Source of the DNA: Burkholderiales bacterium
Lineage (GTDB): Bacteria; Pseudomonadota; Gammaproteobacteria; Burkholderiales; Burkholderiaceae_C
DNA: 64,000 nucleotides
Direction: 5' to 3'
Assembly: GCA_016213325.1 (NCBI GenBank)
Contig: JACRAY010000009.1
Span: 124,001 to 188,000 of the forward strand
The notes under the pieces are model-generated. The model saw only the letters and a list, made by a program, of their open reading frames with translations, did not search any database and was not told the origin of the DNA. Numbering within the stretch: the stretch's first letter is position 1; each line of letters begins with the position of its first letter. The position numbers and the translations under genes were made by a program. Positions 48,319 through 56,717 of this stretch are shown here, one piece after another.

Positions 48319-49284
48319 ATGAAGCGACGTTCGTTGATTGTCCTGCCCGCACTGGTAGCCGTCGCCGGCATGGCGTATGCACAGGGTTATCCCGCCAAGC
48401 CCGTGAAACTGCAGGTGCCCTTCGCGCCCGGCGGCACCACCGACATCATTGCCCGCGTGATCTCCGAGCCGCTGGGCAAGGCGCTGGGCCAGCCCGTGGT
48501 GGTCGAGAACAAGGCGGGCGGCGGCGGCGTGATCGGCGCGACCGAGACCGTTCGCTCGGCACCTGACGGCTACTCGCTGGGCATGGCGACCGTGTCGACC
48601 ACCGCGGCCAACCCGGCGATCAACCCCAAGATCCCGTACAACCCGGTCACCGACTTCACGCCCATCATCAACATCGCGGCCACGCCCAACGTGATCGCGG
48701 TGCACCCCAGCTTCCCGGCCAGGGACTACAAGGCCTTCGTCGAAGCGATCAGGAAGAGCCCGGGCCGATACTCGTACGCGTCGTCGGGCACGGGCGGCAT
48801 CGGCCACCTGCAGATGGAGCTGTACAAGAACCTGGCCGGCCTGTTCGTCACGCACATCCCTTACCGCGGCGCGGGCCCCGCGCTGAACGACACCGTCGCG
48901 GGCCAGGTGCCGGTGATCTTCGACAACCTGCCCTCGGCGCTGCCCTTCATCAAGGACGGCCGCCTGATTCCCATCGTGGTGGCAGCGCCGCAGCGCCTGA
49001 AGGAACTGCCCAACGTGCCGACCTTCAAGGAGGTGGGCCTGGAGCCGGTGAACCGCATGGCGTACTACGGCATCCTCGGCCCCAAGGGCCTGCCGAAGGA
49101 CGTGGTGGACCGCGTGCACGCCGCGACGGCCAAGGCGCTGCAGGACCCGGCCGTGCGCAAGCGCATCGAGGACACCGGCTCGCTGATCGTCGGCAACACG
49201 CCGCAGCAGTTCGCCGACCAGATCAAGGCGGAGTACGCGGTGTACAAGAAGGTCGTGGATTCGGCCAATCTCAAGCTGGACTGA
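48319..49284 (+). CDS. Bug-family tripartite tricarboxylate transporter receptor
   Basis: A 321-residue periplasmic binding protein. The signal peptide [21 protein letters not shown] is followed by [25 protein letters not shown], the classic Bug/TctC N terminus. [25 protein letters not shown] and [16 protein letters not shown] are also typical. The ATG at 48319 has AAGGAGAGG upstream. Burkholderiales carry many orphan Bug genes without TctAB partners, and none lies here either. The ligand is unknown, usually a carboxylate or aromatic acid. Confidence 0.93.
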   Translation: MKRRSLIVLPALVAVAGMAYAQGYPAKPVKLQVPFAPGGTTDIIARVISEPLGKALGQPVVVENKAGGGGVIGATETVRSAPDGYSLGMATVSTTAANPAINPKIPYNPVTDFTPIINIAATPNVIAVHPSFPARDYKAFVEAIRKSPGRYSYASSGTGGIGHLQMELYKNLAGLFVTHIPYRGAGPALNDTVAGQVPVIFDNLPSALPFIKDGRLIPIVVAAPQRLKELPNVPTFKEVGLEPVNRMAYYGILGPKGLPKDVVDRVHAATAKALQDPAVRKRIEDTGSLIVGNTPQQFADQIKAEYAVYKKVVDSANLKLD

Positions 49285-49291
49285 GGCCAAA

Positions 49292-50206
49292 ATGGTGGGC
49301 AGCCGAGCTGCCCACCCCACATTGAACGAACCGAACATCGACGCCTTCATCGACGCCCTCTGGCTGGAAGAGGGCCTGTCGAAGAACACGCTGGCGGCCT
49401 ACCGGCGCGACCTGGCGCTGTATGCCGGCTGGCTGGCGGCCAGGGGCCGGCAGCTCGATGCTTCAGGTGAGGCCGACCTGCTCGGCTACTTCGCCGCGCG
49501 CCACCGCGCGAGCCGCCCGACCACGGCCAACCGCCGGCTCACCGTGTTCAAGCGCTACTTCCGCTGGGCGCTGCGCGAGCGGCTGGTCGAGGCCGATCCC
49601 ACGCTGAAGCTGCAATCGGCCAAGCAGCCGCTGCGCGTACCCAAGACGCTCACCGAAGCGCAGGTCGAAGCCCTGCTGGAGGCGCCCGACGTCGACACGC
49701 CACTGGGCGTGCGCGACCGCACGATGCTGGAAGTGCTGTACGCGTGCGGCCTGCGCGTGAGCGAGCTGGTCGGCCTGAAGACCTTCCACGCCAGCCTGGC
49801 CGAAGGCGTGCTGCGGGTGGTGGGCAAGGGCAACAAGGAGCGGCTGGTGCCGTTCGGCGAAGTGGCCCGCGACTGGCTGCAGCGCTACCTGGCCGGGCCG
49901 CGCGCGGACATCCTGGGCGGCCGCCAGACCGAAGACCTGTTCGTCACGGCGCGCGGCCACGGCATGACGCGCGCCATGTTCTGGCTCATCGTGAAGAAGT
50001 ACGCCGCACTGGCCGACATCCGCTCGCCGCTGTCGCCGCATACGCTGCGCCACGCCTTCGCCACGCACCTGCTCAACCATGGCGTCGACCTGCGGGCCGT
50101 GCAGATGCTGCTGGGCCACGCCGACATCTCGACCACGACGATCTACACGCACGTGGCGCGCGAGCGGCTGAAGCAGCTGCATGCGCACCACCACCCGCGG
50201 GGCTAG
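49292..50206 (+). CDS. xerD: Tyrosine recombinase XerD
   Basis: A 304-residue tyrosine recombinase that resolves chromosome dimers at dif with XerC. The N-terminal SAM-like domain has IDAFIDALWLEEGLSKNTLAAYRRDL. The catalytic domain contains the Arg in ACGLRVSELVGL, Lys in VVGKGNKERLVPFG, HxxR in LSPHTLRHAFATHLLNHG, His in LLGHADISTTTIYTH, with Tyr as nucleophile. The ATG at 49292 starts inside a palindromic repeat (49294–49316), giving VGSRAAHPT. A TTG at 49322 (LNEPNIDAF) may be the original start. Confidence 0.94.
   Translation: MVGSRAAHPTLNEPNIDAFIDALWLEEGLSKNTLAAYRRDLALYAGWLAARGRQLDASGEADLLGYFAARHRASRPTTANRRLTVFKRYFRWALRERLVEADPTLKLQSAKQPLRVPKTLTEAQVEALLEAPDVDTPLGVRDRTMLEVLYACGLRVSELVGLKTFHASLAEGVLRVVGKGNKERLVPFGEVARDWLQRYLAGPRADILGGRQTEDLFVTARGHGMTRAMFWLIVKKYAALADIRSPLSPHTLRHAFATHLLNHGVDLRAVQMLLGHADISTTTIYTHVARERLKQLHAHHHPRG
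49294..49316. repeat. Palindromic repeat family A, copy 2
   Basis: GGTGGGCAGC and GCTGCCCACC with loop CGA, the same 10-bp stem as at 1618–1640. It lies between the Bug receptor stop and xerD, or forms the 5' end of xerD if the ATG at 49292 is used. The downstream bases are CCAC, not a T-run. Confidence 0.75.
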
Positions 50207-50311
50207 GCTGGCTCATCAGTAACGTCCGACACGCGGTCGGGCATTCGTCGTGAGCCTTGACAGGCGCCGTTCCGACGAACCGGCCGCGCCGGCACGGCAC
50301 CATACAACCCC

Positions 50312-50461
50312 ATGAAGATCATGACCTACCTCCACGTGGTGCTTGCCCAGGCCTTCTACCGCTGGGCCATGAGCGAAATCGACCCGACCCATCCGGACGT
50401 GCCGCGAATCATGATGCGACAGAAGGAACTCTCCGATAAGGCTTCGCGGCTGTTCGCGTGA
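50312..50461 (+). CDS. Small hypothetical protein, 49 residues
   Basis: A short frame from ATG 50312 to TGA 50461 that fills most of the space between xerD and the next gene. The peptide begins MKIMTYLHVVLAQAFYRWAM and continues with SEIDPTHPDVPRIMMRQ and KELSDKASRLFA. An N-terminal amphipathic or partly hydrophobic helix is followed by a charged helix. No domain is recognised and no ribosome site is seen; CATACA lies 5 nt before the ATG. The clean amino-acid pattern, unlike shadow frames here that are Arg/Ala-rich, supports a real gene. Confidence 0.5.
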   Translation: MKIMTYLHVVLAQAFYRWAMSEIDPTHPDVPRIMMRQKELSDKASRLFA

Positions 50462-50483
50462 CCGGCCCCTCGCGCGGCCACGG

Positions 50484-50489
50484 CACAAT
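50484..50489 (+). promoter_or_regulatory. Candidate -10 box (CACAAT) of the 81-residue gene
   Basis: CACAAT lies 7 nt before the ATG at 50497. The intervening GGCGGGC has no good ribosome site. It fits the TA-box spacing seen elsewhere, but the first base pair of the box is weak. Confidence 0.3.
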
Positions 50490-50496
50490 GGCGGGC

Positions 50497-50742
50497 ATGG
50501 ACCAACCGAAACCCGATCGCCAGGCCGCACTCGAACGCGTCAAGAAGGCCGAGGCCGCCGTTGCCGCAGCCCTGCCTTTCCTCACCGGCCGGCAGCCCAC
50601 CCCCGAAGAACGGGCGGCCCTGAAGGCCGCCACCGAAGAGCTGAAAGCTGCCAACGAAGCGCTGGGCGGCTTCCCGGCCGAGCCCGGCCCTTCCGTCATC
50701 GAAAAAGCCGTCGCCGACCTGCGCCGGCGCTCAGGTCGCTGA
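50497..50742 (+). CDS. Hypothetical protein, helical, 81 residues
   Basis: A small hydrophilic protein with no recognised domain. Helical stretches QAALERVKKAEAAVAAALPFL and EERAALKAATEELKAANEAL suggest a coiled-coil hairpin with the turn TGRQPTP between. A positively charged tail (ADLRRRSGR) closes it. No signal peptide is present. An in-frame ATG at 50488 would add three residues. Its 3' end overlaps the convergent response-regulator gene by 12 bp. Confidence 0.6.
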   Translation: MDQPKPDRQAALERVKKAEAAVAAALPFLTGRQPTPEERAALKAATEELKAANEALGGFPAEPGPSVIEKAVADLRRRSGR

Positions 50743-51132
50743 CCAGCCCGGCACCGCAGTAACCGTGGCCTTGCAGGCCGCGTCGATCTTCTCGAACAGC
50801 TCACCCATCGTCGCCCGCTTGGACAGCGCCGGGCGCCCGCTCACCTCGCCGTGCAGCGCGCGCGCCTCGGCCGGGCTCACCAGTGCCGTGAGGTAGATCA
50901 CCGGGATCAAGGCCGTGTCGGCATGGGCCGCCAGCGCCGCTGCCACCTCGCCGCCGCTCATGCCTGGCATGTCGATGTCGCACAGGATGACGTCGGGCTT
51001 TTCCGAACGGGCCAGCGGCACCGCCACGCGCGGCTGCACCGTGCAGACCACTTCGTAGCGCTGCGAGAGCTTGGCCGCCAGGTAGGCCACCACGCCGTCA
51101 TCGTCGTCAACGAGCAGGATCTTCTTGCGCAT
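50731..51132 (-). CDS. Stand-alone response regulator receiver protein
   Basis: A 133-residue single receiver domain. It has the acidic cluster KKILLVDDDDG, the phospho-acceptor Asp in VILCDIDMPGMSG (about residue 55), the Thr in YLTALVS and the Lys in ALSKRATMGELFE. There is no output domain, so it may act in a phosphorelay or by protein binding. The large Hpt-containing kinase next door, divergently encoded, is the obvious partner. I chose the ATG ending at 51132, with TACCAT 7 nt upstream; an ATG ending at 51141 adds three residues. Confidence 0.88.
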   Translation of the reverse strand: MRKKILLVDDDDGVVAYLAAKLSQRYEVVCTVQPRVAVPLARSEKPDVILCDIDMPGMSGGEVAAALAAHADTALIPVIYLTALVSPAEARALHGEVSGRPALSKRATMGELFEKIDAACKATVTAVPGWSAT

Positions 51133-51139
51133 GGGACGC

Positions 51140-51145
51140 ATGGTA
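51140..51145 (-). promoter_or_regulatory. Candidate -10 box (TACCAT) of the response regulator gene
   Basis: On the minus strand TACCAT is followed by 7 nt (GCGTCCC) and then the ATG ending at 51132. The spacing matches the window-wide pattern. If the ATG ending at 51141 is the true start, the box would lie across the start codon, so this call depends on the start choice. Confidence 0.3.
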
Positions 51146-51287
51146 TGAAGGGCAGGTGCAACCGTGGGTGAGGGGGTGCCACTTATTTCACGATGGGCCT
51201 GCTCGACAGGAAGGGCGCGCGACGAAAGGGCCCGCACCAGCCACGAACGGTACCCCCGTTACGCCGCACGGAAGGCCCGCTTCTTCG

Positions 51288-51293
51288 CATAAT
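51288..51293 (+). promoter_or_regulatory. Candidate -10 box (CATAAT) of the membrane hybrid kinase
   Basis: CATAAT lies 5 nt before the GTG start at 51299, with only CCTGC between. A leaderless GTG-initiated mRNA is predicted. Confidence 0.4.
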
Positions 51294-51298
51294 CCTGC

Positions 51299-53755
51299 GT
51301 GGACGCACCCACGACCAGTACGCTCGAAGAACCCAGGCCGGCATCCGACCAGCGCAGCCTCGACCTGAGGGGCGAGTTCGTGGACGCGTACGGGGCGCAG
51401 GTGTTCCTGGCGCTGTCGGCGGTGGGGGCGCTCTTCCTGCTGCCGTTCGCCGTCAACAACTTCGTGCAGCAGCGCTGGCTGCTGGGTTCGCTGGCCACGA
51501 TCGTCGCGCTGTGCCTGGTCGGCAACGCAGTGGCCATAGGGTCCAAGCGCGAGGCCCCGTTTCCGCCGGTGCTGATCTTCGGGCCGGCGCTGGTGGGGCT
51601 GGGCGTTGCGATGTACGAGCAGGGCCTGATCGGCATCCTGTGGTCGTATGCCGCGCTGCTGCTGTTCCACTTCGTGCTGCCGCGCGGCACGGCCAACTTC
51701 TTCAACGCGACCATCATCGTGCTGGCCACGGTGATGTCGTGGACGCACCTGGGCCCCGCCATCACGCTGCGCGTCACGGTGACGCTGGTGCTCACGCTGC
51801 TGTTCGCCAACATCTTCTCGTGGATGTCCGAGGCACAGCGGCGCAAGGAGGCCGAGCACCGCGAGCGGCTCGACCTGCTGGTGCGCGGCACCAACGCCGG
51901 CACGCTGGAATGGGACGCCGACGGAACCATGCGCTACTCGGCGCGGCTGCGCCGCATGCTGGGGCGCAAGCTCGACGGCGACCAGCACAGCTTCATGGAC
52001 ATCGTGCATCCCGAGGACCGGCAGCGCGTGGAAGCCCGGGTGCTTTCGCAGTTCGCACAGGTCGGCCCGCCCATGGGGATCGTCCCGCTGCCGCCGGACG
52101 ACTTCAGGCTGCTGCACGCCTCGGGCTCCGAGATCTGGGTGCACACCGAGGGCATCGCCGTCACCGACTCGCGCGGCCGCACGCGCCGCTGCGTGTGTTC
52201 GTTCCTCGACATGACCGAGCGGGTGCAGGCCGAGCTGTCGCTGCTGCGCTGGCACGAGCAGGTGCGCGAGCAGGCGCGCCAGCTCGAGGAGCAGAACACG
52301 CGGCTGCGCGAGGCCATGCGCATGCGCGAGGAGGTCGAGCGCATCGCGCGCCACGACCTGAAGACGCCGCTGGCGAGCATCGCGTCGGTGCCTCGCATGC
52401 TGCGCGAAGGCGGCCGGTTCGGCCCGCGTGAAGAGGAGCTGCTGGCGATGGTGGAGCACGGCGCGTTGCGCGTGCTGAGCATGGTGAACCTGTCGCTCGA
52501 CCTGTACCGCATGGAAGAAGGCAGCTACCGCCTGCGCCCGCAGCCGGTGGACATTGCACAGGTGGCGCGCACGGTGGCGCGCGAACTGCACGGGCACGCC
52601 GACACCAAGCGCGTGTCGCTGCACCTGGACCTCGCGCTGGACGCGCCGGCCGCGCGCGGCGAGGACCTGCTCTGCTATTCCACGGTAGCCAACCTGATGA
52701 AGAACGCGGTGGAAGCCGCGCCCGACGGCAGCACGGTCCGCATCACGGTGCGCGAGCGCGATGGCAGGGTGGAGCTCGAGCTCCACAACCAGGGCGTCGT
52801 ACCCGAGCCTGTGCGCGCCACCTTCTTCGAGAAGTACGCCACGCACGGCAAAGCCGGCGGCACGGGGCTGGGCGCCTACTCGGCCCGGCTGATGGCCCGG
52901 GTGCAGGGCGGCGACCTGCGCATGGCGACCGCAGCCGATGCGGGCACCACGCTCACGCTGGTGCTGCCGGCGTGGAACGCCGCCTCGCAGCCCGCGGTCC
53001 AGGCCGTTGCCGAGGCCAGCACCGAAGCGCTGCCCGCGCCCGGCGCGGCCGATGCGTGGCCGCCGCTGTCGCTGCTGCTGGTGGACGACGACCCGTACAA
53101 CCTGATCGTGCTGAAGAGCCTGCTGCCGGTGCCGCCGCTGAAGGTGCGCGAAGCGATCAACGGGCGCGCCGCGCTCGAATGCGTAGCTGCCGAGCGGCCT
53201 GATATCGTGTTCCTCGACCTGCAGATGCCGGTGATGGGCGGGCCCGAGACGATCGGCCGCATCCGTGAGCTGCAGCGCGAGCTGGGCCATCCGCCCAGCG
53301 TCGTCGTCGCCTTCTCGGCATGGGACGACGAGGTGACCCGCAACCAGTGCGCGCAAGCCGGCTTCGACCATTACATCGTCAAGCCCGCGTCGCGCGAGGA
53401 AGTGCTGGCGATCCTGCGCGGCCGCGCACCGGTGGACTCCGGAGATGACCGGCCCGAGGCGGTGGATGCCGAAGCGCTGGCCCTCATGCCCGAGTTCGTC
53501 GAGTCGCGCCGCATGCTGCTGGGCCAGTTGCGCGAAGCGGCCGAGCAGGGCGACCGGCGCACGCTGCATGCCACCGCACACATGCTCACTGGCAGCCTGG
53601 GGATGTACGGCTTCGACACCGCCAGCGAGATGAGCCGGCGCATCACCGCGCACGCGCAGGCGGGCGAGCTCGGCTGGCTGCGCGAGCGTTGCAACGAACT
53701 GTCGCTGCAGTTCGAGCAGGACCAGGTGGTGGTGCAGCAGGGGATGCGCTGCTAG
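51299..53755 (+). CDS. Membrane hybrid sensor histidine kinase with PAS, receiver and Hpt domains
   Basis: An 818-residue kinase. About six helices span residues 30–170. Then come a PAS domain (about 195–310), a coiled coil (about 310–345), HisKA with H-box VERIARHDLKTPLASI, HATPase (N-box STVANLMKNAVEAAP, G-box GGTGLGAYSARLM), a receiver (SLLLVDDDPYNLIVLKSL, Asp in IVFLDLQMPVMGG, Lys in YIVKPAS) and a C-terminal Hpt domain (His in LHATAHMLTGSLGMYGF). This is a full internal phosphorelay. The start is GTG at 51299. The sensed signal is unknown; the separate receiver protein at 50731 is a likely phosphate target. Confidence 0.92.
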   Translation: MDAPTTSTLEEPRPASDQRSLDLRGEFVDAYGAQVFLALSAVGALFLLPFAVNNFVQQRWLLGSLATIVALCLVGNAVAIGSKREAPFPPVLIFGPALVGLGVAMYEQGLIGILWSYAALLLFHFVLPRGTANFFNATIIVLATVMSWTHLGPAITLRVTVTLVLTLLFANIFSWMSEAQRRKEAEHRERLDLLVRGTNAGTLEWDADGTMRYSARLRRMLGRKLDGDQHSFMDIVHPEDRQRVEARVLSQFAQVGPPMGIVPLPPDDFRLLHASGSEIWVHTEGIAVTDSRGRTRRCVCSFLDMTERVQAELSLLRWHEQVREQARQLEEQNTRLREAMRMREEVERIARHDLKTPLASIASVPRMLREGGRFGPREEELLAMVEHGALRVLSMVNLSLDLYRMEEGSYRLRPQPVDIAQVARTVARELHGHADTKRVSLHLDLALDAPAARGEDLLCYSTVANLMKNAVEAAPDGSTVRITVRERDGRVELELHNQGVVPEPVRATFFEKYATHGKAGGTGLGAYSARLMARVQGGDLRMATAADAGTTLTLVLPAWNAASQPAVQAVAEASTEALPAPGAADAWPPLSLLLVDDDPYNLIVLKSLLPVPPLKVREAINGRAALECVAAERPDIVFLDLQMPVMGGPETIGRIRELQRELGHPPSVVVAFSAWDDEVTRNQCAQAGFDHYIVKPASREEVLAILRGRAPVDSGDDRPEAVDAEALALMPEFVESRRMLLGQLREAAEQGDRRTLHATAHMLTGSLGMYGFDTASEMSRRITAHAQAGELGWLRERCNELSLQFEQDQVVVQQGMRC

Positions 53756-54600
53756 GGCACCGGGAACTGCAGGCTGAAGTTTTCCTCCACGCCGTTGCGC
53801 GAGATCTTCACCCGCGTGTCCTTGGTCCCGCCAACCAGGTGGACGATGCCCAGCACATGCCACGGCGGGTAGGGCTCGCAGAACCTGGCGCGGTCCTCGC
53901 GCCACCCCGGCGTGGCCGAATGGCACAGCCAGTTGCACAGCGCTGGCAGCGGCAGCACGGGCGGGCGCTCCACCCACAGCATCTGGTTCAGCGCCGTCTG
54001 GTCGCACACGTGGTGCCCCTGCGACTTCGCGATGCCTTGCGTGAAGTAGCGGTTCCACAGGCCCCAGTGCGGCGCGTCGACGTGCAGCGAGAACACGCCG
54101 GCGTTGAAGTAGCGGTCCCACAGCACGCGTTGCACCGCCTTCTCGTCGAAGTAGTGCCGCATGCCGCGTTGCCGCCAGGTCACGAAAGCGGGCTGCGGGT
54201 GGTAGCAGCGGTCGTGCTCGGGCACGAGCCCCATGGCGCCCGAGGCGGCCGAGCGGAACATCCATTCGACGGCGAATTGCTCCTGCACCCAGGTGTCGCT
54301 GTCGAGCCAGAGGTAGAGGTCGTAGCCGGGAAAGTAGTCGCGCAGGAAAGGGCGGGCCGTCAACGCGCGCAGGTGGGGCTTCGCAACACGCAGCGCGGGG
54401 TCGACCTTCAGGTCCCAGCCCGGCCGCACGACGTGCCGGGCGTACCGGCCGACCCATTCGAGGCTGGCGGCAGACAGCCCGAGGTCGAGCACGGCGAGGT
54501 CGGTATAGGGTTGTGGTTGCCACTGCTGCAACGACCGCAACAGGCCGCGCAGCAGGGCGGAGAAGGCTTCGTCGGCGCCGGTGACGATGAGGGTGCGCAT
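53752..54600 (-). CDS. Glycosyltransferase-like protein with DxD motif
   Basis: A 282-residue soluble protein. It begins MRTLIVTGADEAF and carries LYLWLDSDTWVQEQ (about residues 102–115), a DxD metal/nucleotide-sugar motif like those of glycosyltransferase family 8 enzymes. It further has FNAGVFSLHVDAPHWGLW and CDQTALNQML, which fit the same fold. A C-terminal HLVGGTKDTRVK could be the His-containing end motif. Donor and acceptor are unknown. It is convergent with the kinase gene (stops overlap by 4 bp) and 37 bp downstream of a PilZ gene on the same strand, suggesting c-di-GMP-linked polysaccharide work. Confidence 0.65.
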   Translation of the reverse strand: MRTLIVTGADEAFSALLRGLLRSLQQWQPQPYTDLAVLDLGLSAASLEWVGRYARHVVRPGWDLKVDPALRVAKPHLRALTARPFLRDYFPGYDLYLWLDSDTWVQEQFAVEWMFRSAASGAMGLVPEHDRCYHPQPAFVTWRQRGMRHYFDEKAVQRVLWDRYFNAGVFSLHVDAPHWGLWNRYFTQGIAKSQGHHVCDQTALNQMLWVERPPVLPLPALCNWLCHSATPGWREDRARFCEPYPPWHVLGIVHLVGGTKDTRVKISRNGVEENFSLQFPVP

Positions 54601-54637
54601 CGGCCGCCAGCGTACCACCGGCGGGCGGGCGAAGCGC

Positions 54638-54922
54638 TCAGCGGGTCGAGCCCTTGCCTAGCCGTGCGCCGACCGCGTAGCGGCCCTGTGCGTCGCGTTC
54701 CACCCTCACCACCTCGGCCGCCATCGGCTCGGGGTGCTTGTCGTCGGGCAGGTGCCTGACGCTCACCTGCACGTTGGCGCCCGGCGCCAGCGGCTGTTCG
54801 GTGACGAAGCCGACGCCGGTCTCGCTCAGGTCGGTGAGCTTCGCCTTGGCGCCGCTCACGTCGAGTGAAAATCGTGAGCTGTAGCGCGGCGCGCGCCGCT
54901 TGTCCTGCTTGCTGTCGCCCAT
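54638..54922 (-). CDS. PilZ domain protein
   Basis: A 94-residue protein consisting only of a PilZ domain, a binding domain for cyclic di-GMP. The two ligand motifs are visible: RRAPRYSSRF (RxxxR) near residue 9 and DLSETGVGF (DxSxxG) near residue 33. Single-domain PilZ proteins act as adaptors for surface polysaccharide or motility machines. It lies just upstream of the glycosyltransferase-like gene on the same strand and is probably co-transcribed. Confidence 0.85.
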   Translation of the reverse strand: MGDSKQDKRRAPRYSSRFSLDVSGAKAKLTDLSETGVGFVTEQPLAPGANVQVSVRHLPDDKHPEPMAAEVVRVERDAQGRYAVGARLGKGSTR

Positions 54923-55143
54923 GGTGGCCCCCGGTAAGTCATATGAGGGCTCATGCTGGGAGCAGGCTGAGCAGCGCTATGTAGGAGCCAGTCGACTCGT
55001 CTTGTCGGGCGAAGCTGGGGCGCAGCCACGGGCTCCGTTTTCGCGCGTGCGTCAGGCACGCGCTGCGGGCGGTCAGCGGCGCGAAGCGTCCGCCTGCACC
55101 GCCGGCACCAGCCGTGACGCGCGCCGCAGGCGCGTCGTCATGG
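54923..55143. other. Intergenic region with two strong hairpins
   Basis: No gene is seen in these 221 bases. GCGCGTGC (55043–55050) pairs with GCACGCGC (55056–55063), and GACGCGC (55116–55122) pairs with GCGCGTC (55130–55136). The second lies right after the stop of the aldehyde dehydrogenase gene on the minus strand and may protect or end its mRNA. Neither has a T-run in the needed position, so they are not standard intrinsic terminators. Confidence 0.4.
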
Positions 55144-56586
55144 CTAGGAGTTCATGATGGCGACCGAACGCGGGTTGCAGTAAGCCAGCACCGCCTCGGG
55201 GCCGCCCTCGGAGCCATAGCCCGAATCCTTCACGCCGCCGAAAGGCATCTCGGCCGAAGGCATGGCGGGCATGTTGATCCACAGCATGCCCGCTTCGATG
55301 CGGCGGGTCATCAGGTCGGCGTTCTTCAGCGAGCGCGTGAAGCCGTACGAGGCCAGGCCATAGGGCAGGCGGTTGGCTTCGGCGATGGCGGCTTCCAGCG
55401 AGCTGAAGCTGCGGATGGCGGCGATGGGGCCGAACGGCTCGTCATTGAACACTTTGGCTTCCAGCGGCACGTTGGCCAGCACGGTGGGCTGCCAGAAGTT
55501 GCCGGTATCGCCGATGCGCGCACCGCCGGCCAGCACCTTGGCGCCGCGGTCCACCGCGTCCTTGGTCACTTCGGCCATGGCCGTCACGCGGCGCGGGTTG
55601 GCCAGCGGGCCCATCGTGGTGCCCTCCGCCAGGCCGTCGCCGACCTTCAGCTTCTGAGTCTGCGCGGTGAACGCCGCGGCAAACTCATCCGCGATGCTTT
55701 CGTGCACCAGGAAGCGCGTGGGCGAGATGCACACCTGGCCCGCGTTGCGGAACTTGGCGGCACCCGCGCACTTCACGGCCAGCGCGATGTCGGCGTCTTC
55801 GGCGACGATCACCGGCGCGTGGCCGCCCAGCTCCATCGTCACGCGCTTCATGTACTGGCCGGCCATGGCGGCGAGTTGCTTGCCCACCGGCGTGGAGCCG
55901 GTGAAGGTGATCTTGCGGATGACCGGGTGCGGGATGAGGTAGCCCGAAATCTCGCCCGGGTTGCCATAGACGAGCTGCAGCACGCCTTGCGGAATGCCCG
56001 CATCGGCAAAGGCCTGGACGAACGCGGCGGGCGCCGCCGGGGTTTCTTCGGGCGCCTTCACCAGCACCGAGCACCCGGCAGCCAGCGCGGGCGCGACCTT
56101 GCGCACCACCTGGTTGATGGGGAAGTTCCACGGCGTGAACGCGGCGACCGGGCCCACGGGATCGTTGATCACCATCTGGCGCATCTGCACGCTGGTGCGC
56201 GACGGCACGATGCGGCCATACACGCGCATGCCTTCGTCGGCGAACCAGTCGGTGATGTCGCCGGCGGCCATCACTTCGCCCTTGGCCTCGACCAGCGGCT
56301 TGCCCTGTTCCTGCGTGAGCAGCGGGGCGATCTCGGCGGCGCGTTCGCGCAGCAGCGTGGCGGCCTTGCGCATGATCTTGGCGCGCTCGGCCGGCACCAT
56401 GTCGCGCCAGGTCTCGAAGCCCTTCTGCGCGGCGGCCAGCGCCTTGTCCAGGTCGGGCTTGCCCGCGTGCGCGACGCGGCCGATCTCGGCGCCGGTGGCG
56501 GGGTTGTGCACGGCGAGCGTGCGGCCGTCGGCGGCGTCCTGCCATTGGCCGTCGATGAAGAGCTGGGTGTTGCGGTAGGTGGTCAT
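55144..56586 (-). CDS. NAD(P)-dependent semialdehyde dehydrogenase (GabD-like)
   Basis: A 480-residue aldehyde dehydrogenase. The cofactor-binding [10 protein letters not shown], the catalytic Glu in [12 protein letters not shown] and the nucleophile Cys in [12 protein letters not shown] (about residue 285) are present. The GabD subfamily oxidises succinate semialdehyde or alpha-ketoglutaric semialdehyde. The second fits the upstream galactarate dehydratase, since 2,5-dioxovalerate is an intermediate of galactarate and glucarate breakdown. This is inference from context. The ATG ending at 56586 has TACACT 8 nt upstream, so the gene may also have its own promoter. Confidence 0.9.
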   Translation of the reverse strand: MTTYRNTQLFIDGQWQDAADGRTLAVHNPATGAEIGRVAHAGKPDLDKALAAAQKGFETWRDMVPAERAKIMRKAATLLRERAAEIAPLLTQEQGKPLVEAKGEVMAAGDITDWFADEGMRVYGRIVPSRTSVQMRQMVINDPVGPVAAFTPWNFPINQVVRKVAPALAAGCSVLVKAPEETPAAPAAFVQAFADAGIPQGVLQLVYGNPGEISGYLIPHPVIRKITFTGSTPVGKQLAAMAGQYMKRVTMELGGHAPVIVAEDADIALAVKCAGAAKFRNAGQVCISPTRFLVHESIADEFAAAFTAQTQKLKVGDGLAEGTTMGPLANPRRVTAMAEVTKDAVDRGAKVLAGGARIGDTGNFWQPTVLANVPLEAKVFNDEPFGPIAAIRSFSSLEAAIAEANRLPYGLASYGFTRSLKNADLMTRRIEAGMLWINMPAMPSAEMPFGGVKDSGYGSEGGPEAVLAYCNPRSVAIMNS

Positions 56587-56594
56587 GATTGGCA

Positions 56595-56600
56595 AGTGTA
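56595..56600 (-). promoter_or_regulatory. Candidate -10 box (TACACT) of the semialdehyde dehydrogenase gene
   Basis: TACACT on the minus strand lies 8 nt upstream of the ATG ending at 56586, with no ribosome site. It is just downstream of the two family B repeats. Confidence 0.35.
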
Positions 56601-56610
56601 GCGCTGGGGC

Positions 56611-56711
56611 GCTGGGGTTTCACCCCAGCCTACCGATACCCCGGGTCTCTCGGGTGAACCCGATCACTCCCGGTCGCGTGGGTGAACCGTAGGCTGGGGT
56701 GAAACCCCAGC
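56611..56711. repeat. Inverted doublet of palindromic repeat family B (REPIN-like)
   Basis: Two copies of the B palindrome face each other: GCTGGGGT-TTC-ACCCCAGC at 56611–56629 and its reverse, GCTGGGGT-GAA-ACCCCAGC, at 56693–56711. The inner flanks are also inverted (CCTACCGATACCC against GGTGAACCGTAGG). The 101-bp unit separates the dehydrogenase and dehydratase genes. The layout of two REP-like palindromes in inverted order is that of REPIN elements. Confidence 0.7.
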
Positions 56712-56717
56712 TGCCTT

